Positions 9,070 through 19,026 of a stretch of 64,000 nucleotides of DNA are shown here, in pieces; position 1 is the stretch's first letter, and every line of letters begins with the position of its first letter. Below the pieces are notes generated by a model. That model had not been told where the DNA came from, did not search any database, and saw only the letters and a program-made list of their open reading frames with translations. The position numbers and the translations under genes were made by a program. This stretch comes from Kazachstania africana CBS 2517 (taxonomy: Eukaryota; Ascomycota; Saccharomycetes; Saccharomycetales; Saccharomycetaceae): positions 744,001-808,000 of the forward strand of contig NC_018944.1 in assembly GCF_000304475.1 (NCBI RefSeq). Direction: 5' to 3'.

Positions 9070-10491
9070 CTAGTCAAGACAACGCAACATCTCAGCATAA
9101 CTTAGATACTTCAGTCTACTCTTTTTCAATACTGCTCCCTTACTAATTTCACTCAAATTGATCTTTTCCCAGTCGGACCAAGTAGTATGCGGTATATCCT
9201 GGGTATTGAATCCCCCAAGATTGGCATTCGTAGCAGACACTTCGTTCAAGACACTATCTGCAACAGTAAATGCATCTTGCATAGTAGCTGCTATGACACC
9301 TTTGCTTCCTGTTCGTATCCATCCTGTAGCGTACAATCTGGGCACAATGGCGTCGCTCATGGTGAGCACTTGTCCTTTAGCGTTCGTAGAAACATGATCA
9401 TTGAATTTGATACCTAACTCATCAAATTCCTGTAGTGGTTTGCCCTTATATCCAAGGGACTCTATCAATAAATCTATATTGTATGTGTACTCCGTTCCAT
9501 CGTTTGTTAACCTATTCTCTTCACTGATCTTATTCCCATGTAAAGTGAGAGATTTGATTGCTCCGGTTTCAATATCAGAATTGATCCTTACGGGAGTTTT
9601 CAAATAATCCAATTCCCAAGACGGAGTATCTACCAAGCCTGCAAATTGTTCAAATTTCTTATATTTTGGTGATCTTTTCTCGAAAGGTTTCAAATATTCC
9701 ATACACATTTCAATTCTTCTTTTCAAAGGTCTATTCTTACCAAACTGTTGTAGTAGTTGTTCCGGATCGAAATACTTTGAATCGATCTTGCCATGAATAC
9801 CAAATTTCTCTAGTTCCCACAACTCTCTCAATTCTTTATTAGTGAACTTCGAATGTACAAAATCTCTTCTGCCAATAATTTTAATATTCTCAATTGGTGC
9901 TTTTCTCAATTTTTCTAAAGCCATGACAGAAATATCAGTAGGATCCCATATTTCTTTGATTTTATTACTTATCAAAACTCTAGTGATGTCGAGAGCTACA
10001 TTCCCATTACCGATTATCCCCACATTTTTAACTTTATTCCAGTCAAACTGGTTCAATTTCGAATCTGGCTGTGACATATTCAAATCACCGTTATACCAAT
10101 TCACAAACTCCCTACTGGTGAAAACACCGCTAGCGTTTGCCTCTCCTGGGATATGCAATCTTCTATCATCAGAACAGCCATAGGACAACACGACCACATC
10201 TTCCTTCGATAGCAGATCCATCAATTTCACTCCACCATTACCAATTTCGACATCCCCCAGGAATTGAACCTTGTGTCCATTACTCAATGTCTCTGTGAAA
10301 ATGGATGTAAACGTTTCTTCACAATTTTTTACTTCTGGGTGATCTGGAGCTACACCAAACCTACTCAACCCAAACGGGATTGGTCGTTTCTCCCAAATCT
10401 TGACCGATAAGGGCTCAACTGCCTTTTTCAACAGACGATATGCAGTGTAGAACCCAGCGGGTCCAGATCCCACAATTGATACGTTCTTCAT
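9070..10491 (-). CDS. ARH1: Adrenodoxin reductase homologue Arh1
   Basis: A 473-residue FAD and NADPH oxidoreductase that reduces the ferredoxin Yah1 for iron-sulfur cluster, haem A and coenzyme Q synthesis in mitochondria. The FAD motif GSGPAGFYTAYRLL is at residues 8-21, the conserved FGLSRFGVAPDHPEVKNCEETF follows as two blocks, the NADP-binding GNGNVALDITR is near residue 160, and the C-terminal family block is GWIRTGSKGVIA. The odd point is that the protein begins MKNVSIVGSGP with no room for the presequence seen in S. cerevisiae (16 residues before VSIVGSG), and its ATG overlaps the stop of the ORF upstream. The frame is open for 32 codons upstream but without an ATG. Confidence 0.92.
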   Translation of the reverse strand: MKNVSIVGSGPAGFYTAYRLLKKAVEPLSVKIWEKRPIPFGLSRFGVAPDHPEVKNCEETFTSIFTETLSNGHKVQFLGDVEIGNGGVKLMDLLSKEDVVVLSYGCSDDRRLHIPGEANASGVFTSREFVNWYNGDLNMSQPDSKLNQFDWNKVKNVGIIGNGNVALDITRVLISNKIKEIWDPTDISVMALEKLRKAPIENIKIIGRRDFVHSKFTNKELRELWELEKFGIHGKIDSKYFDPEQLLQQFGKNRPLKRRIEMCMEYLKPFEKRSPKYKKFEQFAGLVDTPSWELDYLKTPVRINSDIETGAIKSLTLHGNKISEENRLTNDGTEYTYNIDLLIESLGYKGKPLQEFDELGIKFNDHVSTNAKGQVLTMSDAIVPRLYATGWIRTGSKGVIAATMQDAFTVADSVLNEVSATNANLGGFNTQDIPHTTWSDWEKINLSEISKGAVLKKSRLKYLSYAEMLRCLD

Positions 10492-10646
10492 TCGCTCGAT
10501 ACCTTCTGTTTTAATTTTTCTTGAATGATAACTGCTAACAACAACGAATTCAAATCGCTCTTCGAAGATGTCTTGACGGAAAACTTGCTCAACTCCCTAG
10601 CCAGATGTTTGGATACCTTGTCGTTCACGCTCTCAGACTTGTCCAT
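10488..10646 (-). CDS. Short ORF at the WIP1 position
   Basis: A 52-residue ORF from the ATG at 10646, with a helical, Lys/Ser-rich sequence (DKVSKHLARELSKF, LNSLLLAVIIQEKLKQ). It lies between ARH1 and PHO92 on the same strand as S. cerevisiae WIP1 (YDR374W-A, the CENP-W-type kinetochore histone-fold protein). The identification is positional only: it is shorter than the 89-residue WIP1 and I cannot confirm a complete histone fold. The open frame reaches back to a GTG at 10712 without another ATG. The stop overlaps the ARH1 start as ATGA, which is unusual for yeast and suggests a chance ORF, a rearranged gene end, or a missed exon. Confidence 0.35.
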   Translation of the reverse strand: MDKSESVNDKVSKHLARELSKFSVKTSSKSDLNSLLLAVIIQEKLKQKVSSE

Positions 10647-10997
10647 CGCAGGCTTTGCTTTCCACTTTGAACTGCTATTAGTAATATCCCACTCGACCAA
10701 AGAAAAAAACACAGATGCTTAAATTTTCTGCGCACACCAAAACTAACTCTAGCTACATCACAACTACGGGACTCCTCAAAAGTACTTGGAACTTCTTCAA
10801 CAAATCTTGCATTTCTGCAATCAATGAACTGTGTAATATCTTGGAAAATGAACCCTAAGGCTCTTCCTACATACTTAAGACAGCTACATGCACTGTAAAC
10901 ACGGTTAGGGCTTCCTGCCCAGAAAAAGCTCAGCATTTTACCCCGGCTGTCGGCGGCTAAGTTTGGAAAAAAGTATATAAACTCCAAGAAACTTTCT

Positions 10998-11804
10998 ATG
11001 GAAATGGGGAACGAGTCACTCACTGCATGTCGAGGAGGATTTATCCATGGGAAAGCAATGAGTTACAATTTCTATGATACATGCAAGCCAGCAAGCAGTA
11101 ATATCTGGTCCTTCGACTCGATTGTTGGAACTCCCTTGAGCTCAAAGACTGCCTATTTCGATGAGTCTACCGAGGGATCAATACTCCATAACGATATCTT
11201 CGACCCCTTCTGCGACAACACTGGGGATAGCTCTATGATGCGGACGTATTGTGATGGGGCACCATATGTGGCTACATCTCAGGACGAAGATGTATCTAGA
11301 GCGATTCTCCCCACTTGGGTGGATATCCCACCACAATCACTTTTTTTCGTCATTAAATCATCAAGTGTAGATCACATTATGAAATCTTTCGACAATGGAA
11401 TTTGGTCATCTACTCATTACGGTAACAAGAGACTATCAACTGCGTTCAGTAATTTGAAAGATAGCAAACATGGTAAAATTTTCTTACTATTTTCTGTTAA
11501 TGGTTCTGGTAAATTCTGTGGTGTCGCTGAAATGACTTCAAATCTACATAAAAATGTAGATACCACCAATATTTGGGAAAATAGTTCCAAATATGGGTTC
11601 GCTTTTCAAGTTAATTGGATCATCGTTAGAAATATATCAAACAAATTCTTGAAAAGATTCCTGATCCCAAATAATGAATTCAAGCCAATTACAAATTCAA
11701 GAGATACGCAGAGCATTCCATTCAATATAGGTACAGAGATTGTTAAGATCTTCTTGAATAGATCAAATCGATATGATGAAATTTCATGTTTTTTAGACGA
11801 ATAA
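10998..11804 (+). CDS. PHO92: YTH-domain m6A reader Pho92
   Basis: 268 residues. YTH proteins bind N6-methyladenosine in mRNA. In S. cerevisiae Pho92 promotes decay of PHO4 mRNA and acts on methylated meiotic transcripts. The YTH domain fills the C-terminal part (from about residue 113): SLFFVIKSSSVDHI, the aromatic-cage Trp in NGIWSST (W136), IFLLFSVNGSGKFCGVAEM, and the later WIIVRNISN block. The N-terminal 110 residues are low in structure. It lies head to tail after XRS2-side genes in reverse S. cerevisiae order and is convergent with FRQ1, 127 bp apart. Confidence 0.92.
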   Translation: MEMGNESLTACRGGFIHGKAMSYNFYDTCKPASSNIWSFDSIVGTPLSSKTAYFDESTEGSILHNDIFDPFCDNTGDSSMMRTYCDGAPYVATSQDEDVSRAILPTWVDIPPQSLFFVIKSSSVDHIMKSFDNGIWSSTHYGNKRLSTAFSNLKDSKHGKIFLLFSVNGSGKFCGVAEMTSNLHKNVDTTNIWENSSKYGFAFQVNWIIVRNISNKFLKRFLIPNNEFKPITNSRDTQSIPFNIGTEIVKIFLNRSNRYDEISCFLDE

Positions 11805-11931
11805 TTTTATGACACTACCCATTACTATATAACTGTTTTATGATATTTACGTTTTTATTCACAAAGATTGGATTAATATTACCAAGTTTATCATCTGTCC
11901 TTGTTTGATGTTTTCTTGTTTTTAAATTACA

Positions 11932-12504
11932 TTATACTAACCCATCGTATAAATTTAATGCCCCAATGATGGAAGGATCGACTTTAGAACCCTCTCTGAA
12001 CTCATTCAACGTTATATAGCCATCTTCATCTTTGTCCATCAACTGAAAGATCTTCTTGACTCTTAATTCTGGTGTTGCTTCATCCTCCGGTAACTTAACC
12101 ATCGATCCCATTGTCTTATACACACTATTCACTATAGTCAACATCTCATCAAACGTTATAAACCCATCATGGTTCAAATCATATAACTTGAATGCCCATA
12201 CAAGTTTCTCTTCTAATGTACCTCTCGACGTCACGCTTAGCACGGTGATAAATTCTTCAAAATCAATATAACCATTATTATCCTTATCAAAGACATCAAA
12301 AAGATGATTGGCGAAGTCTTCAGGGGATCCAAATGGGAAAAATTGCTTATATATCCTCACGAAATCTTCTCTTTTCAAAAAACCATTGGGACAATCTCTT
12401 AGAAACCCTTTATGCCATTGTTGAATTTCTCGACGATCAAAATAGGTAGATTGTTTCAAACTGGTCAAATCATCCTTAGAAAGTTTTGATGTCTTAGCAC
12501 CCAT
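11932..12504 (-). CDS. FRQ1: Frequenin-type calcium sensor Frq1
   Basis: 190 residues, the family's exact length. Frq1 is an N-myristoylated EF-hand protein that binds and activates the phosphatidylinositol 4-kinase Pik1 at the Golgi. The start [12 protein letters not shown] is a myristoylation signal. Three complete calcium loops are visible ([12 protein letters not shown] near residue 73, [12 protein letters not shown] near 109, [12 protein letters not shown] near 157); the first EF-hand (KDCPNGFL-type region) is degenerate, as in the family. Confidence 0.96.
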   Translation of the reverse strand: MGAKTSKLSKDDLTSLKQSTYFDRREIQQWHKGFLRDCPNGFLKREDFVRIYKQFFPFGSPEDFANHLFDVFDKDNNGYIDFEEFITVLSVTSRGTLEEKLVWAFKLYDLNHDGFITFDEMLTIVNSVYKTMGSMVKLPEDEATPELRVKKIFQLMDKDEDGYITLNEFREGSKVDPSIIGALNLYDGLV

Positions 12505-12700
12505 GTTATAATGTCAGTAGACCGGAATTTAACTTCAACTGTTGACTATCAGACAGTATGTTCGTGTTCATCGATCTCAATACTTTTTTTTCTTTAAAAC
12601 AACTTTTCTCGTCTCTTCAGCTTACGAAAAAACTCCATATTTGTGTTATATAAAATCTGATTTATCACTATTAAAAAATCGAATATATACTTATTGAATA

Positions 12701-14173
12701 CTATTGAAACTCATTTTTCTCGTATTCTTTCAAATATTTGCTTAGGAATCCTTTACCATGGAAAGATTGTTTGTAATGTGAGACACAGTGCAGGTTCTTG
12801 TATATACTTTCAGGTTTTTTAATATTATCTCTCCCCAATTCTTTAACGTAGGCATTTACTAAGGATCTTTCTGGATTCTTATGTGTATCACCACACGATT
12901 CCCACCAGAAGCCTCCTCCAATGTCCTTCATTTTAATATACTGAGTCTTGACTCGTACAGAATCAATGGTGTCGTATCCAACGAAGGTTCCGGTCGTTGG
13001 TTCGAAACAATATCCTGAAACATATCTCGGATCAAACTGTTCCACAGTTCCTGGTATTGGTAATTGGTCGTACCTCCACATCCCAGGTTCTCCTTCAGAG
13101 GCTCCTCCAACACCGTCAAATGTTCTACCTATATATCTCGGGGATTCATTTGGTCTTGGTGTGGGAACGTCAACATTTGTGAAACCTCTTCCATATGCTG
13201 CCATTCCAAGGATAATTTTATCTTTCTTGATACCTTGATTAATCATATATTTGACGGCATAGTCCCCATTCAAACCTTCCACTTCACTCATGCCATGTCT
13301 TAAGACTGATTCGATTGTGGTGCTTCCTTTCGAACCGTCATATAGATTACTATGATAACCCGTTCGTTCAGACCACTCTCCATAATAATCATAGGTCATC
13401 ATATTCCAGTAATCTATGACGGTATCCATCTCCTTTAGAGGGAATATTTCAAGTTTGTCCTTGAAAGCAGGTGTAGCAACTGACAGTTCGAAGTAAGATG
13501 TCGTGGCTGAAGTGTCCTTGAATATCTCAGATTCTAGTTTGTTCATATGATGTTTGATTCTACGCATGATTTCTAAATAAAGCTGAGGTTCAATGCCATC
13601 ATCTTCAGGATACTCCCAATCCAAATCAATACCATCGAACCCATATTCGAACATCATCTTCACAGCTTGCTCAGTAAAGGACTCTATTTTACTCGGGTCA
13701 GTGCTAAAAATATGCCAAGCCTCTCTATTTGACCACCCGCCAATGCACATAATACACTTCACTCTGTTTTTCATCTTTAAGTCAAATAATTCACCAACAT
13801 TTCCCTTTACCAATTTATTATTCTTCAATATAGGTCTTTGGAAATCAGCCCATTTATCACCTGAAACCAATTTACCATTCTTACCATCAACCAGGAAAAA
13901 GGCATAATAAACGTGTGAAATATGATCAAAATTGATTTCATGTGGAAAATGCAATCTAGGTTCATAAGCAGACCAATTGGAGTAGTAAAGTCCACATGAA
14001 AAGCTTCTATTTCTTGATTCGTGCATTCTCTCGTCGTCGAGTGTAACTCCTCTTCTATCTTCTTCGCCTCTTCTGCGAAACATTGGGAACATTTGACACA
14101 TAAATAAGTCTAAAGCAATCAATATCGTCGATAGTATCACAAAATACTTGATTAGTTGTTTGAACGACATCAT
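12701..14173 (-). CDS. CTS2: GH18 chitinase Cts2
   Basis: 490 residues, glycoside hydrolase family 18, a sporulation-related chitinase in S. cerevisiae. The catalytic motif DGIDLDWEYPE places the acid Glu at residue 187. The substrate-binding SxGG-type strand appears as CIGGWSN, and the late WWESCGD motif is present. A hydrophobic stretch at residues 8-26 (KYFVILSTILIALDLFMCQ) followed by RRRGEEDRR looks like a signal anchor, so the enzyme may be membrane-tethered or secreted. VPS74, which lies between FRQ1 and CTS2 in S. cerevisiae, is absent here. Start: two ATGs in tandem at 14173. Confidence 0.92.
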   Translation of the reverse strand: MMSFKQLIKYFVILSTILIALDLFMCQMFPMFRRRGEEDRRGVTLDDERMHESRNRSFSCGLYYSNWSAYEPRLHFPHEINFDHISHVYYAFFLVDGKNGKLVSGDKWADFQRPILKNNKLVKGNVGELFDLKMKNRVKCIMCIGGWSNREAWHIFSTDPSKIESFTEQAVKMMFEYGFDGIDLDWEYPEDDGIEPQLYLEIMRRIKHHMNKLESEIFKDTSATTSYFELSVATPAFKDKLEIFPLKEMDTVIDYWNMMTYDYYGEWSERTGYHSNLYDGSKGSTTIESVLRHGMSEVEGLNGDYAVKYMINQGIKKDKIILGMAAYGRGFTNVDVPTPRPNESPRYIGRTFDGVGGASEGEPGMWRYDQLPIPGTVEQFDPRYVSGYCFEPTTGTFVGYDTIDSVRVKTQYIKMKDIGGGFWWESCGDTHKNPERSLVNAYVKELGRDNIKKPESIYKNLHCVSHYKQSFHGKGFLSKYLKEYEKNEFQ

Positions 14174-14468
14174 TAAATCGTTTTTTCACCCCAGGATTAG
14201 TTGCTTCAACAGACTCAACTGTGATGTCTCTGTCAGTCTGCAATGACACAAAATTTTCTTACTTCCCATAAGCAAAATATGTCATCTTTCTGAGCTTGAG
14301 CACAATTGATTCATCCACATTGTTGGGTCCTCGACATTGGATCTGTGCTTGTACTTGAGTTTATTCATGGTTCACAGCCCTATCAACTTATTTTTTTGCT
14401 TAGTTAAGAAATCTCTCAAACATCAATATCGATGAGCTACTTGAGATACAACGTATACTGACATCTCA

Positions 14469-15659
14469 ATGGCTGCTGCTAGTTTGAATGCTACTATTGA
14501 GAATTTCCATGGCCTTTCGTTAGGTTCTGGTAAGACACAAAAGACCCCGATTGTGAGCCCTTTCAAACGATTTCAACATCGAAGTATAGCATATTTCCCA
14601 AACCATCCAGCAAATTTCTTTCAGATTAGTCGGGAAGTTGCAACTTACCATGATGGTAGGATCTACGAACCAAATGAGACATCACAAGATATACTTCCCT
14701 TGCTCAATAAAGATATTTCCAAGATTGCACAGGGTGTTTCTGCCATCGATGCTCGAAAATATAAAGTGAAGTACATTGGATCCGATTTGTATCAGGGCTT
14801 CGAAAACTTTGAATCCATGTCTCGTGAAGAATTGGATTCAGCTTTGCCTTGTTTTGCATACATCAAGAAGTGGGAAGCTCACCATCATTGTAAGTACACT
14901 GAAAATAAGAAATATACAATAGTCTCAGCAAGACATCACATTGTAAACTTGATAATGTCAATTTTTGACACATCCAAGGAGACAATTGTAAACTCTACAT
15001 ATTTGGGGAATGGTTTATTGACTTTCTCACAGGATACTTCGGATCCTATGACAATGAATGAAGGAATATTTACTAAAAATAAGAATCTGAAGAAAATATG
15101 TTATTCAGGTTTTGCACTAGAAGACCTACTTACCAAATCACAGAAAGAACCATTGTTTTCCATAACTGAAAATCAACTTGATGATAATATAACACTCTTA
15201 TTGCGTTGTGAAATGGATGCGTATAACCAACTGACTCAAAATTATACTGAATTAAAATGTTATGCACCTTTAAAAATGGCTAGTCCGCAACATCGCAAAA
15301 AGCTTCTCAAAACATGGATTCAAACGGGAGTACTTCCCTCATCCGATCTAATGTTCGGTATAAGAAGCCCTTACAATGGCGAATTATTGGATATTGAATG
15401 GTATTCCAGAGATGGGCTCTACAGACGATTCAATAATAGAAATCTGCCGGAGAACAAGAAGTCACTGAACTTCAATGCAAACATAGCTGTAGAATGGTCC
15501 CATCACTGTATTAAAACAATATGTGAGCTGATTTCAGACAATTTACAGGGAGATGCTCCACAAGCTTTCCAAATAAAAGTCGATACTTTTAGAAATATAT
15601 CCATAAGAAATCTTTCTAAAATCCCACAAAATGCTCAGATTCCAAGGCAGTATCTTTAA
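14469..15659 (+). CDS. DXO1: Dxo1, Rai1/DXO-family decapping exonuclease
   Basis: 396 residues. Members of this family remove incomplete or non-canonical 5' caps from RNA and some, including Dxo1, have 5'-3' exonuclease activity. Visible family features are the PFKRFQHRSIAYFPN start of the core, the central LLRCEMDAYN block with the acidic metal ligand, FGIRSPYNGELLDIEWYS, and the late FQIKVDTFRNIS. It is shorter than the 442-residue S. cerevisiae protein, mainly at the N-terminus. It runs in the same direction as XRS2 210 bp downstream, as in S. cerevisiae. Confidence 0.9.
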   Translation: MAAASLNATIENFHGLSLGSGKTQKTPIVSPFKRFQHRSIAYFPNHPANFFQISREVATYHDGRIYEPNETSQDILPLLNKDISKIAQGVSAIDARKYKVKYIGSDLYQGFENFESMSREELDSALPCFAYIKKWEAHHHCKYTENKKYTIVSARHHIVNLIMSIFDTSKETIVNSTYLGNGLLTFSQDTSDPMTMNEGIFTKNKNLKKICYSGFALEDLLTKSQKEPLFSITENQLDDNITLLLRCEMDAYNQLTQNYTELKCYAPLKMASPQHRKKLLKTWIQTGVLPSSDLMFGIRSPYNGELLDIEWYSRDGLYRRFNNRNLPENKKSLNFNANIAVEWSHHCIKTICELISDNLQGDAPQAFQIKVDTFRNISIRNLSKIPQNAQIPRQYL

Positions 15660-15870
15660 TGTGAAATAGAGTGGTAATCCGTCATATTTATATACTTCTA
15701 TGTATTATTAATAAAATTTTATTCGTCGTTAGTAATTGCTATGAAATAACAAGATATTAGCGCATCGCTTTAACTTAAGAAATAATGTCGGTCAGATTCT
15801 TGCTAATCGAAGAAGTTGTGTAGTTAGCTAAAAAGTCAATGCATAAAGAACAGCTTTTAGTCCTGGTATC

Positions 15871-18408
15871 ATGTGGATTTTAAGATACGAGAATGAGTTA
15901 GAAGATGGTACTTTAAGGAAAGTATCTTGCTGTTTGCAGAAATGGAAAATGTACAGTATAGGCAGGTCAAGTAAAAATCCACTAACGATAAAAAACGACA
16001 AGAGTATATCCCGTCAGCATATAACAATACGATGGGACTGTAATAATGAAGGAACTGGGACTGTCCTAAGTGTGGTAAATCAAGGTAAATTGACTGCAAT
16101 TGACGAAAATTATATGAAAAGTGATGAATCCAAAGCTTTTGACGATGAGACATACTCCACAGTGGTAGTCAAACTAGGGACGAAGCCTGTTGTAGTCAGA
16201 ATTAGCTGGACGCCCATATTCTGGGATTTGTCGAAAGATTTCTTACAATTTGAAAAAAGCATAAACAGCATGGGTATTTGTACCCAAATGCAATCTAGCA
16301 ATGTCAGAGATATAAGTTTAGTCATAAATGATGAAAAAAGTAACTGGAGTAGGATCATGTTTGCATTATTGAAGCAAAATTGTACATTGGTGAAACCAGT
16401 ACTACTTTCTGAAGTCTGCAACGTCTTGCTGGCTGACTGTCAGACTAATTTTGATGAGATATGGGCTCAATTGTTCGAATCATTCAGTAATTATACTGTA
16501 TATCCAGGTTTTACTGTAGAAGGTAATGATATACTGAGAGCGTTTCAAGATGTTCAATTTTATACAGTGGGGAGCATATCTCATGACGATTTACTTTATC
16601 TGAAAGCAACTGTTTCAGAACTACAAGGAAACTTTAAAAGTTTTGATACGGCCGACGATTTAGTTACCTATATTAAAACTGTTAACCACAACTTATTGAA
16701 ATGTATAGCTCTGAAGCAAGAAGATCCAGCGCCTGATGAAATTCAAGGCATTAAAATATATGCTATTAAAGAGATAGTACAAGCTATACTCGATGGAAAC
16801 TTCAAAAATCTACCTACTCACATTGGACGATCTAATACTTCCAGAAAGAGGAACTTCACGGACTCGATTTCTCACTATAATGAAGATGCTCAACGAAACT
16901 CACACGTGCATCCTGATAATACTAGCACACTAAACACAAACACACATGCAACTATAAGCGCTGCAGCGGAAGCATCAAGAGAAGGTGGTGAAAGTCTTGA
17001 GCCCCCAACAGTTATGGGTCCAAGTCCAACTAAGAGAAGAAGATTGGTTAGGCGAACAGTGAAACCGTTGGATAGTTTGAGTTTTTTTGCTGGCGGGTCC
17101 ACTAATCCCAGTACAACATTGAAAACTGTAAGTCCTGTCGTTCCTTCGAATGCTTCAAACACTACTTCAGATGAAAAGCCGAATAAAGTAGAGAGTAAGC
17201 TAGGTGTGAACAATGCTCGAAGAGATGAGCAAACCAATGATCAAGTCGATGTAGTCCAGACCGCATTACAGTCTTTATCATCTCAGCCTACTACCAACCG
17301 CTCGATCCAGAACAAAGGTATCTTACGTACAGAGAATAACGATGAAATGCTTACGAATGCCAGTATAAAAAGGCGTAATATGCCGCTCAAACCATTGTCG
17401 CCAGACGTAGATACAAATTTGCTCATTCAACCTATTGATTCAAACTCAAATGTCTCTCAAGAAACTAACGTACCTAAAGAAAGCATGGAGGATAACGATA
17501 ATTCCTCCAATACATTGTCTGAAGTGAACAGAAATATCCTTTCTAGGAAAAGCGAAAGTGGCCCCCATAAGTTCGACGTATCTCTTACAAAACGCAGTAA
17601 ATCTCCTGCTGCTTTCATTGAAGCTGTTCAATCAACGAAAACTAGGGAGGTAAAACGTATACGAACAAAAATTGTAGACGTATCGCCATCAGAACTATCA
17701 GAAGAGGCCATTAACAAGTTATCGAACCTAACAATAGTTGAAAGCAATCCGAACCTAATACGTGAAAGAAGAGCCGATAAAAATGATAGCGTCAACGATA
17801 TGTGGAAAGGCCGGAGGAATTTTAAAAAGTTTAATAAAGTATGGCCCCAGCATAGGGACGGTTATGATTCATTAAGAAATAATGCTTTCTTGATTATTAG
17901 AAATTATGTCGAATTAAAGCCTTACGATGGTAAACGCAATGATAATGATAGCAGTGATTTCCACGAAGGACGGTCGCATTTTAATGACGAAAATGATTAT
18001 GAAGTCATACGTAGAGGAAATCCTGCAGTGAGCGAAGATGATATTCTATTGAACGAAATGAGGACAAAAGCCATTGGTTTGACAGATAATGGAAATGATG
18101 AAGATTTCACGCGCATTGCTAACTCTGATCAGGCTGTTCCAACGGTACACGGAGTTTCTAGATTATTTGTGGCAGATGATGACAGTGAGGATGAACTTCA
18201 GGAAGAACGGCTTGAAAAGGGATTTGGATCAAACAGAAATTCGAACCATTCGTTTGTTAAAGAAGGCTCTACTTCAGGAATTCTTAACGATTTTTCTAAA
18301 GATACTGTTTTAAGATCTCACTTAGGTAGGAAAAAAGCATTTACCCAAATAGATAGTGGTGATGAGGACGATGACGGACCAAAGTTCAAGTTCAGAAGGA
18401 ATCGTTAG
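15871..18408 (+). CDS. XRS2: DNA repair protein Xrs2 (Nbs1 homologue)
   Basis: 845 residues (S. cerevisiae 854). Xrs2 is the regulatory subunit of the Mre11-Rad50-Xrs2 complex in double-strand-break repair and Tel1 activation, and brings Mre11 to the nucleus. The N-terminal FHA domain (about 1-115) has the phosphopeptide-binding signature IGRSSKNPLTI and SISRQHITI; a BRCT-like region follows to about 310. The rest is long and disordered, rich in Ser/Asn. Basic patches such as SPTKRRRLVRR may act in nuclear import. The acidic-then-basic C-terminus DSGDEDDDGPKFKFRRNR resembles the Mre11/Tel1-binding tail. Confidence 0.95.
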   Translation: MWILRYENELEDGTLRKVSCCLQKWKMYSIGRSSKNPLTIKNDKSISRQHITIRWDCNNEGTGTVLSVVNQGKLTAIDENYMKSDESKAFDDETYSTVVVKLGTKPVVVRISWTPIFWDLSKDFLQFEKSINSMGICTQMQSSNVRDISLVINDEKSNWSRIMFALLKQNCTLVKPVLLSEVCNVLLADCQTNFDEIWAQLFESFSNYTVYPGFTVEGNDILRAFQDVQFYTVGSISHDDLLYLKATVSELQGNFKSFDTADDLVTYIKTVNHNLLKCIALKQEDPAPDEIQGIKIYAIKEIVQAILDGNFKNLPTHIGRSNTSRKRNFTDSISHYNEDAQRNSHVHPDNTSTLNTNTHATISAAAEASREGGESLEPPTVMGPSPTKRRRLVRRTVKPLDSLSFFAGGSTNPSTTLKTVSPVVPSNASNTTSDEKPNKVESKLGVNNARRDEQTNDQVDVVQTALQSLSSQPTTNRSIQNKGILRTENNDEMLTNASIKRRNMPLKPLSPDVDTNLLIQPIDSNSNVSQETNVPKESMEDNDNSSNTLSEVNRNILSRKSESGPHKFDVSLTKRSKSPAAFIEAVQSTKTREVKRIRTKIVDVSPSELSEEAINKLSNLTIVESNPNLIRERRADKNDSVNDMWKGRRNFKKFNKVWPQHRDGYDSLRNNAFLIIRNYVELKPYDGKRNDNDSSDFHEGRSHFNDENDYEVIRRGNPAVSEDDILLNEMRTKAIGLTDNGNDEDFTRIANSDQAVPTVHGVSRLFVADDDSEDELQEERLEKGFGSNRNSNHSFVKEGSTSGILNDFSKDTVLRSHLGRKKAFTQIDSGDEDDDGPKFKFRRNR

Positions 18409-19026
18409 TATAAAATTCATATATTCTTTCTTTATACATTAATGCTACATAATATGTGGTACACTGTTGCATATCAGTACACGAAATAAGTATGTGTAGT
18501 TGTAAATACTTAGTTGGAGTGTACTAACTATAGAGACAATTATGGGTTGGGTGTTTCGACTTTTAAAATGCATGCCAAGTTACCTGCTCTTACTGACATG
18601 GGAATGATAACTGGTAGAAAACTGCTGGGACGAGGTCTAACACTCGCTAATGATAGTCACACATTATTGGTATTTGCAAGGCCTTATAAATGCGCTGTTT
18701 TCGTTTGTCCTGCCGACAATTCCTTAAAAATATGCAAGTTCGAGCCAGCAGAATGCTTCATGGGGACAGTGAAGAAATTACTCAAGAAATGGTCAACCAT
18801 TTGAAAATGGAACAGTGACCCAGTCGCACCCTGGTTCTTTGATTATAAATTCACTTTCTACTTATATAAGATCTTTTTTAATATCAAATGTAAAGAGCCC
18901 CATTATTTTTTGTTACTGGATATCTTATTGTATCAAAGTCGTTTCAGAGTTATCTACTTAGCTTACAAAAATAGATTATAATTATCCCTACAGAACTTGG
19001 CTGAAACAAGAACAAAGGTAACCAGT
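18409..19026. other. XRS2-AKR intergenic region with gene relic
   Basis: 618 bp between two convergent genes. It contains a decayed profilin-like fragment, described separately at 18534-18804, preceded by a TACTAAC and AG pair. Flanking parts are AT-rich with nothing else seen. Confidence 0.5.
18534..18804 (+). pseudogene. Probable decayed profilin (PFY1) second exon
   Basis: An open stretch of about 90 codons with more coding-like composition than the flanks. A perfect TACTAAC branch site (18522-18528) and an AG sit directly before it. Its position and strand, between XRS2 and a GCY1-type reductase, are those of the intron-containing PFY1 beside GCY1 on S. cerevisiae chr XV. The C-terminal part follows the profilin pattern loosely (GLTLANDSHTLL, then a V-V-x-P strand, L-K-I, a P, and a final basic helix). 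Profilin is the actin-monomer-binding protein. No first exon with ATG is found, the branch-to-acceptor distance is about 6 nt, and about 30 N-terminal residues are missing, so I read it as a relic. It could also be a fast-evolving small gene from the ATG at 18568 (78 residues). Confidence 0.4.
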
